DNA of 21,777 bases from Dehalococcoidia bacterium (GTDB lineage: Bacteria; Chloroflexota; Dehalococcoidia; GIF9; AB-539-J10), in NCBI GenBank assembly GCA_030626915.1, contig DAOUTC010000004.1, positions 1 through 21,777 on the forward strand. The letters are read 5' to 3'. The stretch's first letter is position 1; the number at the start of each line of letters is the position of its first letter. Of the stretch, positions 15,847 through 21,777 are shown one piece after another. The notes below the pieces were generated by a model, which worked only from the letters and a program-made list of their open reading frames with translations, did not search any database and had not been told where the DNA came from. The translations under genes and the position numbers were made by a program.

Positions 15847-16179
15847 TTACCCGCTATTTGGCTCTAGCTCCTTTATAATTTCACTTACCTTTACTGCTAA
15901 AGCGGGAATATCTTGCTTCACTGTATCCCAAACAGCATCTATGTCCACACCAAAATAATCATGGATAAGCTTATCTCTCGTTCCTGCCATCTTCTTCCAA
16001 GGTATATCTGGATATTTTTCCTTGAATTCTTGAGTTAACCTCTTAGTAGCCTCTCCTATTATTTCAATCTCTCTCATCACACCAGCTTGAACCAAATTAT
16101 TATCCATAAAATCTTTATATTTTACTCCCTTCGTGTATTCTTCGATATGCCTTAAATATACATAATTGTCCTTCCTCAT
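15847..16179 (-). CDS. HEPN-domain toxin, HepT-like (DUF86)
   Basis: This 110-residue helical protein carries the HEPN RNase motif Rx4HxY as RDKLIHDY (Arg68, His73, Tyr75). In the characterised MntA/HepT pairs, HepT is an RNase toxin and the nucleotidyltransferase partner inactivates it by adding AMP groups to the motif tyrosine. The other family marks are EIEIIGEATKRL near 38 and PDIPWKKMAGTRDK before the motif. The start overlaps the partner's stop by four bases (16176-16179), as expected for a two-gene module. The tRNA-Ser (GGA) follows closely. Confidence 0.9.
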   Translation of the reverse strand: MRKDNYVYLRHIEEYTKGVKYKDFMDNNLVQAGVMREIEIIGEATKRLTQEFKEKYPDIPWKKMAGTRDKLIHDYFGVDIDAVWDTVKQDIPALAVKVSEIIKELEPNSG

Positions 16180-16475
16180 TCGTGAATGACCACCATTTCT
16201 TTCTTTATCCTGTCAACTAAATAAGGGCTTATGGATTTTTCGGTTAGCAAATCTACCTTTATACCTAACGCTTCCGATAGTTCCTGTTCTATTCCTACAA
16301 TATCAAGAAGAGTTTTCCTTTCCGAAAATTCAACAATAATATCTACATCACTTTCTGGGTTTGCTTCACCTCTGGCATAAGACCCGAAAATACTTATTTT
16401 CTTTGCTCCGTAGCTTGCGAGGATTGAAGTCACTTTTTTAAATATTATATTTGCTGTAATTTCGCCTTTGTTCAT
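16176..16475 (-). CDS. Minimal nucleotidyltransferase antitoxin, MntA-like
   Basis: This 99-residue protein is a minimal nucleotidyltransferase. The glycine-serine motif IFGSYARGEA (Gly31, Ser32) and the acidic pair SDVDIIVEF (Asp43, Asp45) form the active site of the polymerase-beta fold. In MntA/HepT systems this protein AMPylates the toxin. It precedes the HEPN gene and overlaps it by four bases. The start ATG at 16475 has AAGG six bases upstream and lies 27 bases after the tRNA-Ser (CGA) 3' end. Confidence 0.9.
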   Translation of the reverse strand: MNKGEITANIIFKKVTSILASYGAKKISIFGSYARGEANPESDVDIIVEFSERKTLLDIVGIEQELSEALGIKVDLLTEKSISPYLVDRIKKEMVVIHE

Positions 16476-16502
16476 CTGTTGCCTTCATTTTACATAACAT
16501 TC

Positions 16503-16590
16503 TGGCGGAGAGGGTGGGATTTGAACCCACGAGGCATTGCTGCCCACCGCTTTTCGAGAGCGGCACCATAAGCCACTCGGTCACCTCTCC
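16503..16590 (-). tRNA. tRNA-Ser (anticodon CGA)
   Basis: The 88-base sequence is a class II tRNA with acceptor GGAGAGG/CCTCTCC, discriminator G and an encoded CCA. The anticodon stem-loop CCGCT-CTCGAAA-AGCGG gives CGA. It has a long variable arm and the T arm GTGGG-TTCAAAT-CCCAC. All stems pair. It is the promoter-proximal element of the tRNA/toxin-antitoxin array. Confidence 0.97.
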
Positions 16591-16604
16591 CTGGCTATAT
16601 CAGT

Positions 16605-16613
16605 ATTATACCA
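16605..16613 (-). promoter_or_regulatory. Extended -10 promoter for tRNA-Ser (CGA)
   Basis: On the minus strand TGGTATAAT is a perfect extended -10 element (TGnTATAAT), placing transcription start near 16598, eight bases before the tRNA. No good -35 is seen at 17 bases, which fits an extended -10 type. It may also drive the downstream genes. Confidence 0.65.
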
Positions 16614-16700
16614 TATAGTTTATGTCAGCCAGGTGCTTTATAGCTTGCTCTATATATAGTATGATTGCTCGGAATGCTTAAGTTCTAGGGAGTGTGACTT

Positions 16701-17705
16701 TTGGTTTGGCTCAAGTTTGTTGTGTGTCTGGCCATTATCCTGTTTGCGGGAACAAAGTTAGCTCGATATGGAGATGCTATTGCTGAGAAGACGGGCTTGG
16801 GACGGATATGGATAGGGCTGATACTCATTGCTGCTATTACTACCATGCCTGAGCTGACCACCAGTGTGAGTTCAGTTGCTTTAGTTAGGCCACCTTCCCC
16901 TGATTTAGCCTTGGGCACCCTTTTCGGAAGTTGTTTGTTCAATCTCTCTATCCTGGCTTTGCTGGATATTCTCCATACCCATACCCCGGTCTTGACCGAA
17001 GCAAGTCCGAGACATACAGCATCGGCCGGCTGGGGGATATTGCTTATTGCTATTGCTGCTGGGGGTATTCTTGCTGGTGCACGCTTTCCTGGAATGGCTC
17101 TGGGATGGGTGGGCATACCGAGTATCATTATCCTTATACTTTATTTGGCAGGTATGAGACGGATGTTCCTGTCTGAGCGCAGCCACCAATTGTCCGCAGC
17201 AAAAGCCGATTCCCTCCAATATAAGGAGATTCCTGCAAAGACAGCATATCTCAGATTTGCATTGGCAGCGGCAGCAGTTATTGCTGCTGGAATATGGCTG
17301 GCATTCGTTGGTGACGAGATTGCTGAGACTACTGGTTGGGGTGCTAGTTTTGTTGGCAGCCTATTCTTAGCTATCACTACCTCGGCACCCGAACTGGTAG
17401 TTGCTATAGCTGCCCTCCGTTTGGGAGCCATAGATATGGCAGTTGCTGATGTGTTAGGTGCAAATATGCTCGATATCACCGTCATTTTCCCGGCTGACCT
17501 TTTTTATATCAAAGGCTCTATTCTCTCCTCTGTATCAGGTAGCCACCTTGTTACTGCTGTAGTGGTAGTGGTGATGAACCTCCTTGTTATTGCTGGGCTG
17601 AAGTTTCGACAGAGGCGCAAGACCTTTGTACTTATTAGCTGGTATGCCCTGGCTTTAATCGGGCTATATATTTTTGGCGCCTATGCTTTATTTACTTCAG
17701 CATAG
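16701..17705 (+). CDS. Sodium/calcium exchanger family (CaCA) membrane protein
   Basis: This inner-membrane cation antiporter has the two inverted alpha repeats of the CaCA superfamily. Repeat one runs GDAIAEKTGLGRIWIGLIL...TTMPELTTS, followed by GTLFGSCLFN. Repeat two runs GDEIAETTGWGASFVGS...TSAPELVVA, followed by VLGANMLD. Each carries the ion-binding glutamate (MPEL, APEL). About ten membrane helices and 334 residues agree with YrbG-like proteins. The usual G(S/A)NxFN after the alpha repeat is changed to GSCLFN and GANMLD, which could alter ion choice. Start is TTG at 16701, the only start after an in-frame TGA, with AGGGAG eight bases upstream. It is divergent from the tRNA-Ser array. 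Confidence 0.9.
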   Translation: MVWLKFVVCLAIILFAGTKLARYGDAIAEKTGLGRIWIGLILIAAITTMPELTTSVSSVALVRPPSPDLALGTLFGSCLFNLSILALLDILHTHTPVLTEASPRHTASAGWGILLIAIAAGGILAGARFPGMALGWVGIPSIIILILYLAGMRRMFLSERSHQLSAAKADSLQYKEIPAKTAYLRFALAAAAVIAAGIWLAFVGDEIAETTGWGASFVGSLFLAITTSAPELVVAIAALRLGAIDMAVADVLGANMLDITVIFPADLFYIKGSILSSVSGSHLVTAVVVVVMNLLVIAGLKFRQRRKTFVLISWYALALIGLYIFGAYALFTSA

Positions 17706-17768
17706 GCTTGGGATAAACCCTTGTTTGAGTGATTATTCCACTTTCCAGCTCTTAGAGCCCCAAAAGTA

Positions 17769-17798
17769 TTGACGCAGTGTTATGTGCTGGAGTAAACT
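17769..17798 (+). promoter_or_regulatory. Probable promoter of the aminotransferase-symporter unit
   Basis: TTGACG (17769-17774), an 18-base spacer, and TAAACT (17793-17798) stand 22 bases before the start codon. The -35 matches consensus at five positions and the -10 at four. Confidence 0.5.
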
Positions 17799-17819
17799 CT
17801 TTTAAAAAGGGAGGGTTAG

Positions 17820-19154
17820 ATGAAAAGTATAGCAGGGCTAGAGAAGGAATATGAAAGGAGGACGCCAACATCCTTAAAATGTTTTGAAAGAGCTAAGAAG
17901 AGCTTTCAAGGAGGTGTAGCCAGTAATTTCCAGGCATACGAGCCATACCCCATCTTCTGGGACCATGCCAAGGGAAGTAAATATTGGGATGTGGATGGTA
18001 ATGAATATATCGATTTCAATATGGCTTTTGGGGCAGTGCTGGCTGGGCATGCACATCCTTTATTAGTCAAGGCGGCTGAAGAACAACTATCAAAGGGGAC
18101 ATTGTATTGTGCCCCCACAGACCTGTCGGCCACTTGTGCTGAAGAGGTTAAGAAACGCTTTCCCGTCGACCTTATTAGATTTGCAAATAGTGGAACAGAA
18201 GCAACAATGCATGCTCTAAGAGTGGCCAGAGCCTATACTGGTAAAGAGAAAGTCATAAAGATAGAAGGCTGTTACCATGGCATGCATGATTATCTGCTGC
18301 AAAGCGTAGGTCCTGACCTGGGTGAAGCTGGCCCTGAAAGTTGCCCTACAACAGTGCCACAATCTAAAGGAATTCCCAGAGATGTCACGAAGAATACAGT
18401 AGTTGTTCCTTTCAATAATATAGATGCAATGAGAGACGCTCTGGAGAGGAATAAAGGTGAGGTAGCCGCAGTGATAGTGGAACCGGTGATGATGAATACT
18501 ACATTAATTCCTCCCAAGGATGGTTATTTAGAAAAATTGGGTGAACTTACCGAAGAATATAACGTAGTGTTGATTTTTGATGAAGTAAAGACAGGGTTCA
18601 AGGTAGCTTTTGGTGGAGCATGTGAATATTATCATATAACGCCAGATTTAATTACACTGGGTAAATGCATTGGTAGCGGTTTTTCCTTAGCCGCATTTGG
18701 AGGCAAAAAAGAAATCATGGAGCTTATAAAGCCTGGAGATGTGGCTCATGGAGGAACATATAGTGCCAATCCACTTGCTATACGAGCAAGCATAATCGCT
18801 TTAAGGGAAGTTCTAACCAGAGAAAACCTTGATTATGCTACCAGGCTTGAAGATAAATTAGCAGATGGTATCAGGAAGACGATGAAGGACAATGGCATTC
18901 CTGGTTATGTTAATAGCATGGGTCCCTGTGGGATGGTTCACTTTACAGAGCACGAAATTTATGATTATAGAACCTTTGTGAAATACTACAATGTTGATAG
19001 GCTCACGAAATTCTGGTTTGGGCTGGTAAATAATGGCATATGGATTGCGCCTCACGCAGACGAGCACTGGACAGTTTCTGTGCAGCATACTGAAGAAGAT
19101 ATTGAAAAGACTTTAGCAGTTATCAGGAAAATTGTCCCTGATTTAAAGTACTAA
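17820..19154 (+). CDS. Class III aminotransferase, glutamate-1-semialdehyde aminomutase-like
   Basis: This is a PLP enzyme of aminotransferase class III, closest in pattern to HemL. Seen are KGSKYWDVDGNEYIDF near 50, GHAHPLLVKAAEEQ, NSGTEATMHALRVARAYTG near 120, the YHGMHDYLL histidine-glycine, DEVKTGF near 250, and the PLP lysine Lys282 in ITLGKCIGSG. At 444 residues it has the HemL length. However, the N-terminus has QGGVASNFQAYEP where HemL has PGGVNSPVRAF, and the K282 region has GKCIGSGFSLAAFGG in place of GKIIGGGLPVGAYGG. It is followed by a solute symporter. It may thus act on an imported amino compound and not in tetrapyrrole synthesis. ATG at 17820 follows GGGAGGG. Confidence 0.83.
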   Translation: MKSIAGLEKEYERRTPTSLKCFERAKKSFQGGVASNFQAYEPYPIFWDHAKGSKYWDVDGNEYIDFNMAFGAVLAGHAHPLLVKAAEEQLSKGTLYCAPTDLSATCAEEVKKRFPVDLIRFANSGTEATMHALRVARAYTGKEKVIKIEGCYHGMHDYLLQSVGPDLGEAGPESCPTTVPQSKGIPRDVTKNTVVVPFNNIDAMRDALERNKGEVAAVIVEPVMMNTTLIPPKDGYLEKLGELTEEYNVVLIFDEVKTGFKVAFGGACEYYHITPDLITLGKCIGSGFSLAAFGGKKEIMELIKPGDVAHGGTYSANPLAIRASIIALREVLTRENLDYATRLEDKLADGIRKTMKDNGIPGYVNSMGPCGMVHFTEHEIYDYRTFVKYYNVDRLTKFWFGLVNNGIWIAPHADEHWTVSVQHTEEDIEKTLAVIRKIVPDLKY

Positions 19155-19261
19155 CCCTCTTGGTTTGAAATAAAAATTAAAAGGAGGTGGGTTATGAGGC
19201 TGAAATTTATTTAGTCATGCCCACCTCCTTTGCGTTATTCGAAGTAATAAAAGGGAGGTGG

Positions 19262-19321
19262 GTGAGTGGGAATTTCTTTGAGCGCCATTTCAGGAAATTG
19301 TCCCTGATTCAAAGTAACTAA
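19262..19321 (+). CDS. Possible 19-codon small ORF in the symporter leader
   Basis: A GTG at 19262 with AGGGAGG three to four bases upstream opens a frame (MSGNFFERHFRK...) that stops at TAA 19321, 19 bases before the symporter ATG. The 3' half derives from a copy of the aminotransferase gene's end read in the same frame. It may be a leader peptide or only a relic. Confidence 0.25.
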   Translation: MSGNFFERHFRKLSLIQSN

Positions 19322-19323
19322 TA
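19290..19323 (+). repeat. Duplicate of the aminotransferase 3' end
   Basis: TCAGGAAATTGTCCCTGATT followed by CAAAGTAACTAA (19290-19321) repeats TCAGGAAAATTGTCCCTGAT TTAAAGTACTAA at 19122-19154 with one deletion, one insertion and one substitution. Weaker likeness extends about 17 bases upstream. Confidence 0.8.
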
Positions 19324-19340
19324 GAAAGGAGGTGGAATAA

Positions 19341-20888
19341 ATGGAAAAATTTGCCTATGCCAATGTGGCTATAGTGGTTCTGGCTATTTATCTGGCGGTA
19401 ATGTTGTTCATTGGATGGTATGCCTCAAAGAGGATAAAAGACCAAGCTGACTTTATAGTTGCCGGCAGACGGCTCCCTCTATGGCTATCAGTAGGCACTC
19501 TGGTAGCTACCTGGTTCTGTGGTGGTATGGTAATGGGGTCGGCATCTTATGCTTACTCCTGGGGCTTACAAGGGGTAGTATGGGACCCTTATTCATCAGT
19601 GGTGGCTTTTATTGTTGCCGGCCTTTTCTTTGTCCGCATAATGCGTAGAGCTCGTTACTTAACCCCCGCAGATATGTTTCAATCGCGTTTTGGGAAGCCT
19701 ACAGGAGTTGTTAGTGCTATTGTTATATCCTTAACTTGTGAAATTACCTGGGTGGCATCTGTGCTCGTAGCCTTTGGTGCTGTTATTATGACATTTACCG
19801 GCATGCCCTTGGCTACAGGGATAATTATATCTGCCATAGTAGTCGCCGTCTATACTTATATGGGGGGAATGTGGGCTGTAACTCTTACTGATTTTGTTCA
19901 AATGTGTCTATTAATTCTAGGCATAGTTATCATGTTCCCAATGGTCATGAACCTTGTGGGAGGATGGAGCTCTTTTGTGGCTAATGCTGGTAATGTGGAA
20001 GGGCTTCCTCCTTTTGCCCTGTGGCCTGTGAGTGGTGAACAGGGTTTCTGTTGGTATACGGGAGCTGAGGCTTGGAATTATTACATAATAGCCTGGCTCT
20101 CCATTGGTTTTGCCAGCATTCCGGCTCAGGATTTTTGGCAGCGCCTCCTGGCAGCAAAAGATGAGAAAACAACTTTTCGCACCTGTATTATCACTGCTGC
20201 CATATATTTGGTCATTGGAACATTGTGCCCTCTTACAGGGATTGCCGCATGGATATTGAATCCTAATCTGTCAGGAGAAATGATAGAGGCAGTGATTCCA
20301 TGGCTAGCTACAACATATATGGCGCCAGCTTTTGCTGTATTCTTTTGCGTTGCCTTAATAGCAGCTCTTATGAGTAGTGGTGATAGCGGCGCTTTAGCTG
20401 CTGCCTCTCTTTGGGGAAGGAACATTCAACTGGCAATCAGACCTAAGGCTACAGACAAACAAATTCTTCGGTGGACAAGAGCGCTGGTGCCCGTTGCGTT
20501 GGCCTTCTCCGCCCTCATTGCTCTGGCTGCTGCACGTATCTACTGGTTAATGTGCATGGCTTACGCTCTCGCCCTTAGTGCTATTTTTATTCCTTTTGTT
20601 TTAGGCATTTTTTGGAAGAAATTTAACCAGTATGGGTGTTTAACTTACATAATTGCGGCCATCATTATTGAGACTGTGCTTACCATCCGTTATATCCCGG
20701 TATACGGGTGGGAAGATGCAACTTTTATGGTGGCTCTGCCCACAATGGCAATTAGCCTTGTTATAAGCGTTGTGGTTACTCTCTTAACTCAGTATGTAGA
20801 TCCTCCAAAGCCTTTTGTTGATATAGATGGGAATCCTTTGCCCGTAAAGAATTGGCTTGGCTCGTGGAATGCTGTTGAAGGAGGATAA
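19341..20888 (+). CDS. Sodium:solute symporter family (SSS) permease
   Basis: This 515-residue inner-membrane protein has about thirteen hydrophobic segments and the SSS pattern of Na+-coupled uptake. It begins with an N-terminal helix and FIGWYASKRIKDQADFIVAGRRLPLW. GTLVATWFCGGMVMGSASYAYSWG follows in two pieces, then WVASVLVAFGAVIMT, the core GFASIPAQDFWQRLLAAKDEKT, and the MSSGDSGALAAASLWGRNI helix typical for the family (compare MSTADSALLAASS). The substrate may be an amino acid, organic acid or similar solute. The ATG at 19341 has AAAGGAGGTGG. It lies 186 bases after the aminotransferase and may share its transcript, with the leader hairpin between them. Confidence 0.93.
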   Translation: MEKFAYANVAIVVLAIYLAVMLFIGWYASKRIKDQADFIVAGRRLPLWLSVGTLVATWFCGGMVMGSASYAYSWGLQGVVWDPYSSVVAFIVAGLFFVRIMRRARYLTPADMFQSRFGKPTGVVSAIVISLTCEITWVASVLVAFGAVIMTFTGMPLATGIIISAIVVAVYTYMGGMWAVTLTDFVQMCLLILGIVIMFPMVMNLVGGWSSFVANAGNVEGLPPFALWPVSGEQGFCWYTGAEAWNYYIIAWLSIGFASIPAQDFWQRLLAAKDEKTTFRTCIITAAIYLVIGTLCPLTGIAAWILNPNLSGEMIEAVIPWLATTYMAPAFAVFFCVALIAALMSSGDSGALAAASLWGRNIQLAIRPKATDKQILRWTRALVPVALAFSALIALAAARIYWLMCMAYALALSAIFIPFVLGIFWKKFNQYGCLTYIIAAIIIETVLTIRYIPVYGWEDATFMVALPTMAISLVISVVVTLLTQYVDPPKPFVDIDGNPLPVKNWLGSWNAVEGG

Positions 20889-20918
20889 GAAACACTAGGC
20901 TGTCTGTAGAATGTTGTG

Positions 20919-20953
20919 GGAGGCGGCGGTGATATTGCCACTGCCGCTTCTCC
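20919..20953 (+). terminator. Probable terminator after the symporter gene
   Basis: GGAG-GCGGCGGTG (20919-20931) pairs with CACTGCCGC-TT-CTCC (20939-20953), a 13-bp GC-rich stem with one G-U pair, a two-base bulge and a seven-base loop. It stands 30 bases after the stop. The following TGTTGTTGCC is only moderately T-rich. Confidence 0.5.
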
Positions 20954-21100
20954 TGTTGTTGCCTCCCTGACAAGAGAGCGCTGGTTTGTGTTGGCCTGGT
21001 AGCGGGATGGCCAGCGGTAATTTGAGGTGGCCCCCTAGGTCAAGAAGTGGTCGATACATCTGGATTAAAATATAGCTGACTCGGAGAGCCAGCATTTTAT

Positions 21101-21129
21101 TTGACATCGGGGGTGCCCTGTTGTAGAAT
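21101..21129 (+). promoter_or_regulatory. Promoter of the 23S rRNA gene
   Basis: TTGACA (21101-21106), a 17-base spacer and TAGAAT (21124-21129) form a near-consensus sigma-70 type promoter with an AT-rich stretch (GCATTTTATT) just upstream. Transcription would start near 21136, about 64 bases before the mature 23S 5' end. TGCACGTTAAAA at 21157-21168 is somewhat like the boxA antitermination site (TGCTCTTTAACA), which is only a weak match. Confidence 0.8.
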
Positions 21130-21199
21130 TTACTAGCTCTGAAGAAGAGTTATATTTGCACGTTAAAAATTAAATAGGTTTTGTGTTCTGCTTGGTGTA

Positions 21200-21777
<578 letters not shown>

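Larger units (their letters stand above)
19180..19335 (+). promoter_or_regulatory. Leader with repeated Shine-Dalgarno sites and one anti-Shine-Dalgarno
   Basis: AAAGGAGGTGGG (19180-19191) pairs perfectly with CCCACCTCCTTT (19220-19231), a 12-bp stem with a 28-nt loop. The same CCACCTCCTTT can instead pair 11 of 11 with the symporter's ribosome site AAAGGAGGTGG (19325-19335), and with AAGGGAGGTGGG (19251-19262) with one G-U pair. The first site precedes a six-codon frame, ATG at 19195 to TAG. Mutually exclusive folds that hide or free the symporter start are therefore possible. No T run follows the stem, so it does not look like a terminator. Confidence 0.55.

Noticed and set aside
19180..19231. 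12-bp hairpin as an intrinsic terminator of the aminotransferase
   Set aside because: The loop is long (28 bases) and no T run follows; its arms are Shine-Dalgarno and anti-Shine-Dalgarno words, so a translation role is likelier.
20895..21107. 70-residue minus-strand open frame before the 23S gene
   Set aside because: It has no ribosome site or recognisable motif and covers the terminator hairpin and rRNA promoter.

Overview
The window looks like a chromosomal segment from a bacterium of the Chloroflexota, probably class Dehalococcoidia. This is inferred from three things: the housekeeping cluster dprA-topA-aroQ-M24 peptidase-efp, a 23S rRNA gene that is not preceded by a 16S gene, and many small palindromic repeats, some of them inside genes. 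No species can be named from the sequence alone. The left edge cuts an NCS1 permease gene and the right edge cuts the 23S rRNA gene.

Layout. (1) 1-2455: a 5'-truncated NCS1 nucleobase/hydantoin-type permease converges on a PfkB sugar/nucleoside kinase, with a strong hairpin between them. (2) 2659-4653: a 664-residue flavin/iron-sulfur enoate reductase of the 2,4-dienoyl-CoA reductase type. (3) 4693-13838, all on the minus strand: a patatin-like lipase, dprA, topA, aroQ, an Xaa-Pro-type peptidase, efp, a PHP phosphoesterase, a PurN-like formyltransferase and a HAD phosphatase. The last four (efp to HAD) are joined by short overlaps. (4) 14177-16613, minus strand: two serine tRNA genes, a decayed serine tRNA copy, and two toxin-antitoxin type gene pairs (MNT/HEPN and DUF433/DUF5615-like) lying between them, followed by a short QueG-like iron-sulfur protein. 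(5) 16701-20888, plus strand: a CaCA cation exchanger, a HemL-like class III aminotransferase and a sodium:solute symporter. The last two are separated by an unusual leader with repeated Shine-Dalgarno and anti-Shine-Dalgarno sequences. (6) 21101-21777: a near-consensus promoter and the 5' part of 23S rRNA.

The most notable theme is the invasion of protein-coding genes by palindromic repeats. One family (GTCATTGCGAG...GAAGCAATC) lies in frame inside the pfkB kinase, supplies the C-terminal tail of topA, and fills the efp upstream region. A second family (CACCC...CCTCTC) lies in frame inside the formyltransferase and at the PHP/formyltransferase junction, where it encodes the PHP C-terminus. 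A third, 7-bp tandem motif is in the M24 peptidase gene. The reading frames stay open through all of them.

The second theme is the tRNA-Ser/toxin-antitoxin array. All parts are on one strand with short gaps, and an extended -10 promoter stands before the first tRNA, so a common transcript that is cut by tRNA processing is possible.
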